Source: CAG-841 sp963614875 (GTDB lineage: Bacteria > Bacillota > Clostridia > Oscillospirales > CAG-272). From it: DNA of 64,000 bases. Numbering within the stretch: the stretch's first letter is position 1; each line of letters starts with the position of its first letter. Below are positions 26,148 to 34,591 of this stretch, piece after piece. The notes below the pieces were generated by a model that saw nothing but the letters and a program-made list of their open reading frames with translations, was not told the origin of the DNA and made no database searches. The DNA is taken from positions 62,001 to 126,000 of the forward strand of contig CAVEFC010000001.1 in NCBI GenBank assembly GCA_963614875.1. Reading direction: 5' to 3'. The position numbers and the translations under genes were made by a program.

Positions 26148-26951
26148 TTATTTCACCGAATTATAAAATTCAAGCGAGCGGAAGCTTCTTTCAAGATGAC
26201 AAAGCAGATATTTTTCGCAGGCACCTGCAAATTCGTCCATCGCCTCGTCCTTCAGCTCAAAGGCGAACAGTCTTTCGGGCTTGCAGTAAAGCACATATCT
26301 CATCGCCGCAAACACGGACGGTGTAAGCGGAATTATAAGGTGCGCGTGCGAATATATTCCCTCCGCTTCGCTTGTGCGCTTGGTCTGAACGTCAAAATCG
26401 GTTTCCTTTGCGCGATAGCAGCTTTCACAGCAGAAATATCCGCCCTCGACATCAAAATAATATGTATCGAGCGCCGATTTTCCGCAGCCCTCGCACCCGA
26501 CAAGATCGGGCATAAAGCCTGCCTCCGCCGCCGCGCGAAGCTCAAAAGCCGCCTTTATCTGCGCTATGGGTTTGAGCTTTCCGGCTATGCAGAAAAACGA
26601 ATTCAGCACAAGCCGCAAAAGCTTTTCCTCGGGCTGATCTTCAAGGGAAATATCGCAGGCGACTTCGGCAATATATGCCGCAAGCGCCGCGCCTTCAAGC
26701 GTATCGCGGATGCCGAAAAAGCTTTCCGCCGGCACAGATTCCCGAAGATAATATTTATCGTGCGAGCCGTAGATGGTGAATTCCGAATAGGTGTAAAGCT
26801 GACACGCCACAAAATGCGGACTTTTCAGTCTTTTCACGCCGCCGCCGTAGACGGAAATCTGTCCCATTTCCGCCGTCAGCAGCGTAAGCATTTTGTCCGA
26901 TTCGCCGACGTCTACCTCGCGGAGCACAACGCCTTTTACGGTGGATATCAT
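26148..26951 (-). CDS. recO: DNA repair protein RecO
   Basis: A 267-residue protein with an N-terminal OB-fold (VVLREVDVGESDKMLTLLTAEMGQISVYGGGVKR) and a C-terminal helical domain carrying a CxxC...CxxC-like zinc site (CEGCG at about 158 and CCESC near 180). It loads RecA in the RecFOR pathway. It is the last gene of the leftward operon, 10 nt after era, the order seen in many Firmicutes. Confidence 0.93.
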   Translation of the reverse strand: MISTVKGVVLREVDVGESDKMLTLLTAEMGQISVYGGGVKRLKSPHFVACQLYTYSEFTIYGSHDKYYLRESVPAESFFGIRDTLEGAALAAYIAEVACDISLEDQPEEKLLRLVLNSFFCIAGKLKPIAQIKAAFELRAAAEAGFMPDLVGCEGCGKSALDTYYFDVEGGYFCCESCYRAKETDFDVQTKRTSEAEGIYSHAHLIIPLTPSVFAAMRYVLYCKPERLFAFELKDEAMDEFAGACEKYLLCHLERSFRSLEFYNSVK

Positions 26952-26961
26952 AAAGCCTCCG

Positions 26962-27852
26962 TCAGAGCTCCTCGCGCTTGAAGCCCATATTGCTTACAGC
27001 CGTTTCGGAAGCCCGCCAATTTTCTTTCACCTTTACCCAGAGGTCAAGGAACACCTTTATGCCGAAAAACGCTTCAAGATCCTGTCTTGCCGTTTCTCCG
27101 ACGCGCTTGAGCGTTGCACCGCCCTTGCCTATTATTATAGGCTTATGGGAGGCTCTTTCGCAGAATATTTCGGCGCGGATGGAAAGAAGCTTTGGCGTTT
27201 CCTTCCAGTCTTCTATAACGACGGCTATTCCGTGCGGAATTTCGTCGCTTAAAAGCCGGAGCAGCTTTTCTCTTATGAATTCAGCCGCTATCTGTCTTTC
27301 CGGCTGATCGGTTATCATATCGTCGGGGAAAATCCATTCCCCCTCTATTGCGTATTTATCTGTTTCTTCAAAAATTATATCCGTGTTTTTGCCGTTCTTT
27401 GCGGATATCGGAATAACGGCGGCGAAGTTATATTTTTCGGAAAAACGAAGAATGGTATCGCCTATTTCCTTTGCCGTGCTTATGTCCGTTTTGTTTACAA
27501 GAAGTATGACGGGAACGCCTATACTGCCGAATTTCTTCATAAGCGATTCTTCTATCGGACCTATTCTGTCGCCTGCCGCGACGATATAAAGAATAAGATC
27601 GACGCCTGCCGCAGCGTCGGACGCCGCGCGCATCATAAACGAGCCGAGCTTGTCCTGCGGCTTGTGAACTCCGGGCGTGTCAAGGAAAACGTACTGCGTT
27701 TCCCCGCGTGACGTTATGCCGGTGATTTTTGTGCGCGTGGTCTGGGGCTTATCGGAAACTATCGCTATTTTTTCGCCGAGCAATGTGTTGAGAAGAGTCG
27801 ACTTTCCCGTGTTTGCCCTGCCTATTATCGCCGTAAAAATATTCTTTTTCAT
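26962..27852 (-). CDS. era: GTPase Era
   Basis: A 296-residue protein. G1 is GRANTGKSTLLN near residue 11, G3 is DTPGVHKPQ near 57 and G4 is NKTD near 120; the C-terminal KH domain contains the GKGGATLKRVG-type loop near 245. It binds the 3' end of 16S rRNA and helps assemble the 30S subunit. ATGA overlap with ybeY. Confidence 0.96.
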   Translation of the reverse strand: MKKNIFTAIIGRANTGKSTLLNTLLGEKIAIVSDKPQTTRTKITGITSRGETQYVFLDTPGVHKPQDKLGSFMMRAASDAAAGVDLILYIVAAGDRIGPIEESLMKKFGSIGVPVILLVNKTDISTAKEIGDTILRFSEKYNFAAVIPISAKNGKNTDIIFEETDKYAIEGEWIFPDDMITDQPERQIAAEFIREKLLRLLSDEIPHGIAVVIEDWKETPKLLSIRAEIFCERASHKPIIIGKGGATLKRVGETARQDLEAFFGIKVFLDLWVKVKENWRASETAVSNMGFKREEL

Positions 27853-28346
27853 TTTGCGCTTTTACGCTCCTGTCCTATTGATGATAATATTTTTTCCTGT
27901 TTTTCACGCATCAGCCTGTCCTCCTCATCGCTGCGCTCGTGATCGTAGCCGAGAAGATGAAGCGTCGAATGTACGGAAAGAAACGCTATTTCCCTTTCGG
28001 GACTGTGACCGTACAGCTCCGCCTGCTCCATTGCGCGCTCAACCGATATCACTATGTCGCCGAGCACCGCACAGCCGTTCGCCTCGTCCGTATCCCAATC
28101 GGAATCGTCCTCCGAAAGTATCGGAAACGAAAGAACATCGGTGGGAGAATCCTTTCCTCTGTATTCGCGGTTAAGTCCGCGTATGCCGTCATTGTCGGTA
28201 AACGTCACAGAAACCTCCGCCGGATGCGGAAAATCCTCGCTTTTCAGCGTTTCGCCGACAGCCCTTCGGATAAGCCTTTTCATATCAGCCGTAACGGGCA
28301 GCCTGCTCTGACGGTTGAGAAAATATATTTCGTTGTGAAATCTCAT
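27849..28346 (-). CDS. ybeY: Endoribonuclease YbeY
   Basis: A 165-residue protein. The metal-binding motif HSTLHLLGYDHE (H-x3-H-x5-H) lies near residue 128, with the upstream DVLSFP motif near 91. YbeY is needed for 16S rRNA 3' maturation. It overlaps phoH and era by 4 bp on each side. Confidence 0.95.
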   Translation of the reverse strand: MRFHNEIYFLNRQSRLPVTADMKRLIRRAVGETLKSEDFPHPAEVSVTFTDNDGIRGLNREYRGKDSPTDVLSFPILSEDDSDWDTDEANGCAVLGDIVISVERAMEQAELYGHSPEREIAFLSVHSTLHLLGYDHERSDEEDRLMREKQEKILSSIGQERKSAK

Positions 28347-29365
28347 TTTTCGTCCCCTCCCGATCTTTTCATTCTGAATTTTTCGGGCGATTTTTTCATT
28401 TCCCTTTCGTATTTGTCGTAAGCCAGAATTATCTTCTGCACAAGCTTGTGACGCACGACGTCGCGCTCGGAAAATTCGTGTATCGCTATGCCCTCTATTC
28501 CGCGGAGTATTTTGGAAGCCTCCGCAAGACCGCTCCTTTTCCCGAACGGAAGGTCGGTCTGCGTTATATCTCCCGTCACTACGGCTTTCGAGCCCGAGCC
28601 GAGTCGCGTCAGAAACATTTTCATCTGCTCGGGAGTCGTGTTCTGCGCCTCGTCGAGAATGATGAACGAATCGTCGAGCGTCCGTCCCCGCATATATGCC
28701 AGCGGCGCAATCTCTATCGTTCCGCGCTCTATATGCCTCTGATACGTTTCCGCGCCGAACATTTCAAACATAGCGTCGTAAAGCGGGCGGAGATACGGAT
28801 TTATTTTACTCTGAAGGTCGCCGGGCAGAAAGCCGAGTCTTTCTCCCGCCTCAACCGCGGGGCGCGTCAGAATTATGCGCGAAACCTCTTTGTTGCGCAA
28901 AGCCGACGAAGCCGCCGCTACGGCAAGAAACGTCTTTCCCGTTCCGGCGGGGCCCAGCCCCAGAATAACGGTGTTTTTCTTTATGGCGTCTATATATTTT
29001 TTCTGTCCCACCGTTCTTGCCTTTATGGGCTTTCCGCGCGTTGTGACGCATATGCAGTCGTCGCCGAAGCGTTCGAGCGGCTCGCCGCTTTTTACGGTAT
29101 TTATCACATAATCCACGCTCTGCTCGGAAAGCTCCGTTCTCATAGCGACCATGGAAAGCAGATATTCGAGCGCGGAAAACGCCGAAAGAAGCGAATCGCT
29201 GTCCTCGCTGCGAATGATTATCGCATCGCCTCCGCCGCGGTCGCTTTCGCGGTTTGTAATGCTGACTCCGAACGCTTTTTCAAGCTTTGCGGCGTTCATA
29301 TCAAAATTTCCGAAAAGACTTGCCGTCTGCTCCATTGTTTCGGTGTAAAGAATTTTTTCGTACAT
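28343..29365 (-). CDS. PhoH-family ATPase
   Basis: A 340-residue protein. Walker A is GLGPAGTGKTFLAV near 135, Walker B and the following motif are DDSFIILDEAQNTTPEQMKMF near 232. PhoH family proteins are ATPases implicated in RNA metabolism and stand beside ybeY in most genomes, as here. Starts immediately after the yqfD stop. Confidence 0.92.
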   Translation of the reverse strand: MYEKILYTETMEQTASLFGNFDMNAAKLEKAFGVSITNRESDRGGGDAIIIRSEDSDSLLSAFSALEYLLSMVAMRTELSEQSVDYVINTVKSGEPLERFGDDCICVTTRGKPIKARTVGQKKYIDAIKKNTVILGLGPAGTGKTFLAVAAASSALRNKEVSRIILTRPAVEAGERLGFLPGDLQSKINPYLRPLYDAMFEMFGAETYQRHIERGTIEIAPLAYMRGRTLDDSFIILDEAQNTTPEQMKMFLTRLGSGSKAVVTGDITQTDLPFGKRSGLAEASKILRGIEGIAIHEFSERDVVRHKLVQKIILAYDKYEREMKKSPEKFRMKRSGGDEK

Positions 29366-30553
29366 TTACTTATCTCCGTCTGTATCGATGTATACTTCTT
29401 TTGCAATGTTTGCTATACAGTCTATATCCGTGTAAAGAACAAAAACGTCGCCGTCGGACTCCCATCTTTCCTCGCGCGCAAGTATCTGCACGGAGGAAAG
29501 CGCCTCCCCGCTCTGCCGCAGTATTTCTTTTTCCGCAAGCATATACGCTGTTTTTTCGTCCGTGTCTGCGGACTCCGTGACATATTCGGAATAAGTTCTT
29601 TTCACGATAAACAGCGGAAGCTCTATCCTGTCGAACAGGCAAATACGTTTTTCTTCCTCTATTGTATCATATTTTTCATAAGAAATCTCGCTATTTCCGA
29701 AAAGATTTATTTTTTTTGAAAAAATTTTTATATCCGTTTCCGTTTTTTTCTCTCCCGTATAAACCTTTTTCTCGGAAACAAGCGGAATTTCGGCTTTGTA
29801 GGAAAGCGTTATTCTTGCAAGAACCTCTCCCCTTGCGCGGACAAGACGGTAGCCCACCGCCTGAGAATCTATAACTCCCGAAACAAGAAGCTGTCCTTTT
29901 TTCACTATCTGTCCGCGCTTCACGCAAGGGATTCCGCCGCGAACCTCTATCGCTTCTATCTGACCGTCGCAGTCGGCAATCAGGTTCGACGGCTGTGAAA
30001 GCTCTTCGATTTCTTTGTCCTTCTGCTCGCGGACAATGACCGTTGCCACCGTTCCGCGCAGGTTTATGCTTGCATACGAAAGCCTTTCCGTTTCTATGAC
30101 AAGCTCGTTTTCAAGTCGAGCGGTATCTATATTCGGTATATACGCGCCTATATAAAGTCCGCCGGCTTCAAGCGTTTCGAGAATTTCCGCTTCGGAAAGC
30201 TCCGTCTGCCCCGTGACGTTTATATCCCACACGAAAAACGATGAAGCCGCCAGAAGCGCGGCGCAAAGCAGCGCTCCGAGAAAAAATCCGAAACGCATTT
30301 TATATTTCGACGCCGCGCTTATAAGCCCGAAATGCTCGACCTGTTCGTCCTCGATAATCTGTCCTTCCGTAAGGACGATATATTTTCTGAACGCGTCGGG
30401 TTCAAGGCGGAAGCTTACAAAGCCGTCGCCCTCCGCTTTTACCCTGTAAAACGGAACGTTGTTTTTCATCAGCAGATTCAGCGCCCGACAAACCGATTCC
30501 GCCTTCGCTTTTACGGTGTACGAGCCGCGGAAATATTCATAAAGTTTTCCCAT
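29366..30553 (-). CDS. yqfD: Sporulation protein YqfD
   Basis: A 395-residue protein with an N-terminal domain, a single membrane helix near residues 87-110 (FFLGALLCAALLAASSFFVWDI) and a long extracytoplasmic beta-rich region. In Bacillus and Clostridium YqfD works with YqfC during sporulation and lies beside phoH. Only 1 nt separates it from yqfC. Confidence 0.88.
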   Translation of the reverse strand: MGKLYEYFRGSYTVKAKAESVCRALNLLMKNNVPFYRVKAEGDGFVSFRLEPDAFRKYIVLTEGQIIEDEQVEHFGLISAASKYKMRFGFFLGALLCAALLAASSFFVWDINVTGQTELSEAEILETLEAGGLYIGAYIPNIDTARLENELVIETERLSYASINLRGTVATVIVREQKDKEIEELSQPSNLIADCDGQIEAIEVRGGIPCVKRGQIVKKGQLLVSGVIDSQAVGYRLVRARGEVLARITLSYKAEIPLVSEKKVYTGEKKTETDIKIFSKKINLFGNSEISYEKYDTIEEEKRICLFDRIELPLFIVKRTYSEYVTESADTDEKTAYMLAEKEILRQSGEALSSVQILAREERWESDGDVFVLYTDIDCIANIAKEVYIDTDGDK

Positions 30554-30554
30554 A

Positions 30555-30785
30555 TCAGCAAAACGTCACCGAGGTTATGATTCCCGCAACCGAAAGCTTG
30601 CCGTAGCCCGCCCAGCGAAGTCCGAGTTTTTCTCCGACAATGGAAAGTCCGCCTGTCGAAACGTTGAGCTTTACCTCGTCGGGAGAATAAAAAACTATGC
30701 CGAGGCAACCGCATACAAGCACCTCGTCGCGCGCCGATATTTCAATGCCGAGCGAGGTTATTTCGGGCAAAAGCTTCTTTTTCAA
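30555..30785 (-). CDS. yqfC: YabP/YqfC-family sporulation protein
   Basis: A small beta-rich protein with the YabP/YqfC pattern (EVLVCGCLGIVFYSPDEVKLN, GKLSVAGIITSV). I place the start at TTG 30785, giving 76 residues, because GGAGGTG lies 5 nt upstream; an in-frame ATG at 30827 (90 residues) has no ribosome site. Family function: spore envelope formation under sporulation sigma control. First gene of the six-gene leftward operon. Confidence 0.8.
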   Translation of the reverse strand: MKKKLLPEITSLGIEISARDEVLVCGCLGIVFYSPDEVKLNVSTGGLSIVGEKLGLRWAGYGKLSVAGIITSVTFC

Positions 30786-30836
30786 ATCCGCACCTCCGAA
30801 AAAATATAAATCTTTATGCTTTCGCATATCTATTTT

Positions 30837-31904
30837 ATGCGGGAGGTGATTTTTATAAAACTTTTCAGGCGGTTTTCGGGCATATTTTTTATTTTTGTCA
30901 CGGCAATGCTTATAATCGTATATTCTTTGTATTTTCCTGCCGAAACAGCCGCGTCGGTCAGAAAAGGACTGCTGCTCTGCACCGAAAAAGCAATTCCTTC
31001 GCTGTTTATGTTTATGGTGGCGGCAAAGCTTCTTGCAGGAAGCGGCTGCGATGAAATATTTTCAAAATGCAAGCATCTGCTTGCTTTTTTCGGAGTATCT
31101 CCGTCGGGAATGACCGTTATATTCACAGGTCTTGTGTGCGGTTATCCGGCGGGGGCTTCGGCTGCGGCGGAGCTTTGCCTGTCGGGCAGAATGTCATCCG
31201 AAGAAGCCGCTTCGCTTCTGCCCTTTACAAACAGCGCGGGAGCGGCGTTTCTTGTCGGTGCGGTCGGCGTGAAAATGTTCGGCGACGCAAGATTCGGCGC
31301 AATTTTACTTGCCGCGCAGACTGTAAGCTCGGCTTTACTGCTGATTTTCAGTGCGCCGCGCCGCCGCGCGTGCGTAGCACGCGCTCCCGCGTCCGAGTCA
31401 CCGCACTGCTTTGCGGTGACACAGACGCTCTGCTCGGCTGTCGCCGAGAGCGGCGCGGCGCTGCTCACGATAAGCACCTTCATCACGTTTTTCGGCGCGG
31501 CAAGCGATATGACGGCAAAAATCATAAAAGCTCCGATGATAAGCAATGCTTTTTCCTGCATATGCGAAATAACCGGCGGACTTGACCGGCTTTCCGCAAA
31601 TTTTAATAAAACGCCTCTTCTGAAAATAACGCTTGCCGGAGCGACGGTCGGCTTTTCGGGGCTTTCCGTAATGATGCAGGTGTTCGATCGCGCGTCGCAC
31701 GGAGGCATAAAAACAAACGGATATTTTGCCGGCAAAGTGCTTTGCTCGCTTATGACGGCAGGATTTTCAGCCATATTTTATAAAATCGTTTATGAAAATA
31801 ATACAAAAATCGCAGTATTGACCTGCCTGTTTTTGTTTCTGACAACGATTGCGCACATTCTTTGCGAAAATCTTTTGAAAAAGGGTGGAAAAATAAAAAG
31901 ATAT
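30837..31904 (+). CDS. YlbJ-like sporulation membrane protein, 3' end lost in an assembly gap
   Basis: At least 350 residues of a nucleoside-recognition/GATE-type membrane protein with about nine hydrophobic segments. The motif CGYPAGASAAAEL and LPFTNSAGAAFLVGAVG matches YlbJ of spore formers. The reading frame runs into the N run at 31905. The last visible residues (ENLLKKGGKIKRY) look like a natural C-terminus, so little is missing. The start is odd: a strong GGGAGGTGA (30841-30849) is followed not by ATG but by ATT/ATA codons, while ATG 30837 lies before it. Residues around 181-205 are encoded by two hairpin repeats and may be an insertion. Confidence 0.7.
31366..31420. repeat. Two adjacent perfect hairpins inside the ylbJ-like gene
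   Basis: GCGCGTGC-GTA-GCACGCGC (31366-31384) and GTCACCGCA-6 nt-TGCGGTGAC (31397-31420). They code for a Cys/Arg/Ser-rich stretch unlike the membrane segments on either side. Confidence 0.6.
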
Positions 31905-31914
31905 NNNNNNNNNN
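31905..31914. other. Assembly gap (10 N)
   Basis: A fixed run of ten N, so the true gap length and the linkage of the two sides are not known from the sequence. It removes the end of the ylbJ-like gene and any terminator. Confidence 0.98.
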
Positions 31915-31960
31915 ATTTTATAAGTTTGTCAGAGCAAACTCATTTTTACGGAGGCGCGCC

Positions 31961-32182
31961 ATGCAGAACAAAACATCCGATGTCTTTGAAGAAGATGACC
32001 GTTGCTGTGCATTTTGCGAAAAAGGCACAAGAGTGCCGGGCGGAGAGCTTGTCATCTGCCGGAAAAAAGGTCTTGTTGACGGACAATATATCTGCGGAGC
32101 GTTTTCATACGATCCGCTCAAACGCGAGCCCAAAAGAAAAAATACCGAAATAACGTGTGAATTTATAGATATCGACAAATGA
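31961..32182 (+). CDS. Small four-cysteine protein upstream of mutS2, function unknown
   Basis: A 73-residue protein. ACGGAGG lies 7 nt before ATG 31961. Cys at 16, 19, 33 and 45 form C-x2-C-x13-C-x11-C (Cys15 and Cys66 are extra), suggesting a bound zinc or small Fe-S site. It begins acidic and ends with a basic stretch (KREPKRKN). The stop overlaps the mutS2 start by 4 bp, so expression is coupled. I do not recognise the family. Confidence 0.75.
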   Translation: MQNKTSDVFEEDDRCCAFCEKGTRVPGGELVICRKKGLVDGQYICGAFSYDPLKREPKRKNTEITCEFIDIDK

Positions 32183-34557
32183 AGAAAAACAATTTTGAAA
32201 AAGCGATAAAAACGCTTGAATTCGATAAAATACGGCAGATGCTCTCCGAGCTCGCTCTGACGGAAGGCGCAAAAGTCATGGCTATGGAGCTTATGCCCTC
32301 CGAAAGCGCGGCTGAAGTAAAAACGCTTCTTGCCGAAACGGACGCGGCAAAAGCAATGCAGGCACTGAAAGGAATGCCGTCGTTTTACGGCATAGCCGAC
32401 GTTACCGGCTCTCTTGAAAGAGCCGACAAGGGCGCCGTGCTTTCGACGCGCGAACTGCTCGATATATGCTCCGTTCTCCGCGCGGCAAGAGGCCTGCGCG
32501 AATACGCAAATCTTTCTCACAGCGAAGAAACCGCACTGACGGAATATTTCACCCGTCTTACGCCGAACAGATATCTTGAAGAAAAAATATCGCGCTGTAT
32601 TCAGAGCGAGGATATGATAAGCGACGCCGCAAGCGAAAAGCTTGCCGATATCCGCCGTCATATACGGATTGAAAATTCCCGCGTGCGTGAAATTCTGCAG
32701 AAATATATAACAAGCCCCGAATATTCAAAGCATCTTCAGGATCAGATCGTCACCGTGCGCGACGGAAGATATGTCATTCCCGTCAGAGCCGAAAGCAAAA
32801 ACGAAATAAAAGGGCTTGTCCACGATACGTCGGCTTCCGGCGCGACGCTGTTTATAGAACCGCTTTCCGTTGTGGAGGCAAACAACAATCTCCGCGTGCT
32901 TGAAGCAAAAGAGCGCGACGAAACGGAACGTATTCTTTCCGAGCTTTCGGCGGAAGCCTCCGCCGCTTCGGGCGGAATACTCACAAACTACGAAAATATC
33001 ACTCTGCTCGCATTTATATTCGCCAAAAGTCAGCTTTCGCTGAAAATGGAGGCGTCCGCCCCGAAAATATCGGATAAATACGAGCTTGAAATATTCGAGG
33101 GACGTCATCCTCTGCTGAAAACGGAGAAGGTCGTGCCGATAAACGTTTCGCTCGGCAAAAAGTTCGATACGCTGATAATCACCGGCCCCAACACCGGCGG
33201 CAAGACCGTAGCGCTGAAAACCATCGGGCTTTTTGCGCTTATGACGGGCGCCGGACTTCATATTCCCGCGTCGGAAAATTCGACGATGTGCGTATTTTCC
33301 GATGTGCTTGCCGACATAGGCGACGAGCAGAGCATCGAACAGTCGCTTTCCACGTTCTCCGCGCATATGGTGAACATTGTGGATATACTCTCGAAAACAG
33401 ACGGAAAAACACTTGTCCTGCTTGACGAGCTCGGCGCGGGAACGGATCCCGTTGAGGGCGCGGCGCTCGCCGTTTCGATACTTGAAGCGGTACGGGAAAG
33501 CGGTGCGCTCTGTGCCGCGACAACTCACTATGCTGAGCTTAAATCCTATGCGATATCGACAAAGGGTGTATGCAACGCTTCGTGCGAGTTCGACGTCGAA
33601 ACTCTCCGCCCGACATACCGCCTTATAATCGGTGCGCCGGGAAGATCGAACGCGTTTGCGATATCCGAAAAGCTCGGTATCTCAAAAGAAATCATTCAGA
33701 GAGCGCAGAAATACGTTTCCGGCGAGGACAAGCGTTTTGAAAACGTAATAGAGCAGCTTGAAAAAACGCGCATAGAAGCGGAAAAGGCAAAATCGGAAGC
33801 CGAAAAGCTTCTTGCGGAGGCAAAAAAAGAACGGCTTGATACAGAGCAGCTTACGGATTCTCTCCGCAAACAAGCCGAAAAAGAACTCGAAAAGGCGCGT
33901 GCGACGGCTGTCCGCACGGTTGAAAGCGCAAAGGCTTCGAGTGCGTTTATCTTCGAGCAGATGGACAAGGTGGCGAAAGCCAAAGAAAAGCCCAATCTGC
34001 GCGAGGAAATGGAAAAGGCGCGCGCGAGCATCAGGCAGAATCTCCGCGAAAACGAGGACAAGCTCAATCCCGTTGTGGAAAGAACGGCGGATGGCTATGT
34101 TCTTCCCCGCGATCCCGTGCCTGGCGACAAGGTTATAATCGTCAGCGTCGGTCAGCACGGAGAGGTTGTTTCCGAGCCCGACGCGGCTGGAAACATTGCC
34201 GTAAGGGTAGGCTCTGCGATAATGAAAACCAAGCTGAAAAATCTTATGTTCGACGAGCGCGCCGAAAAAAAGCAGAAAGGCGGAGTGAAAGCCGCAGTCG
34301 GAACGTCGGCTACGTTCTCTCCCGAAATAGATCTTCGCGGAATGTACGGCGACGACGCCGGACTTGCGCTCGACAAATACGTCGATGACGCAAAGCGCGC
34401 CGGCATACACGAAATCCGCATCATTCACGGAAAAGGCACGGGTGCTCTGCGCAAAGCCGTGCAGACGTTTCTCCGTTCGGACAAGCGGATCGCAAATTTC
34501 CGCATCGGCAATTGGGGCGAGGGCGACACCGGCGTAACAATCGCCGAAATAAAATAA
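32179..34557 (+). CDS. mutS2: Endonuclease MutS2
   Basis: A 792-residue protein, full length for the family. It lacks the MutS mismatch domain and has the clamp/core helices, the ATPase with Walker A GPNTGGKTVALK at about 335 and LLDELGAGTDP near 413, a long charged coiled coil at about 515-625 and a C-terminal Smr nuclease domain (DLRGMYGDDAGLALDKY, IIHGKGTGALR, about 715-792). It acts on branched DNA and, in Bacillus, on collided ribosomes. Confidence 0.95.
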   Translation: MKKNNFEKAIKTLEFDKIRQMLSELALTEGAKVMAMELMPSESAAEVKTLLAETDAAKAMQALKGMPSFYGIADVTGSLERADKGAVLSTRELLDICSVLRAARGLREYANLSHSEETALTEYFTRLTPNRYLEEKISRCIQSEDMISDAASEKLADIRRHIRIENSRVREILQKYITSPEYSKHLQDQIVTVRDGRYVIPVRAESKNEIKGLVHDTSASGATLFIEPLSVVEANNNLRVLEAKERDETERILSELSAEASAASGGILTNYENITLLAFIFAKSQLSLKMEASAPKISDKYELEIFEGRHPLLKTEKVVPINVSLGKKFDTLIITGPNTGGKTVALKTIGLFALMTGAGLHIPASENSTMCVFSDVLADIGDEQSIEQSLSTFSAHMVNIVDILSKTDGKTLVLLDELGAGTDPVEGAALAVSILEAVRESGALCAATTHYAELKSYAISTKGVCNASCEFDVETLRPTYRLIIGAPGRSNAFAISEKLGISKEIIQRAQKYVSGEDKRFENVIEQLEKTRIEAEKAKSEAEKLLAEAKKERLDTEQLTDSLRKQAEKELEKARATAVRTVESAKASSAFIFEQMDKVAKAKEKPNLREEMEKARASIRQNLRENEDKLNPVVERTADGYVLPRDPVPGDKVIIVSVGQHGEVVSEPDAAGNIAVRVGSAIMKTKLKNLMFDERAEKKQKGGVKAAVGTSATFSPEIDLRGMYGDDAGLALDKYVDDAKRAGIHEIRIIHGKGTGALRKAVQTFLRSDKRIANFRIGNWGEGDTGVTIAEIK

Positions 34558-34591
34558 CCTGCGAGAATAAACACACGAAAGGAAAAAACTT

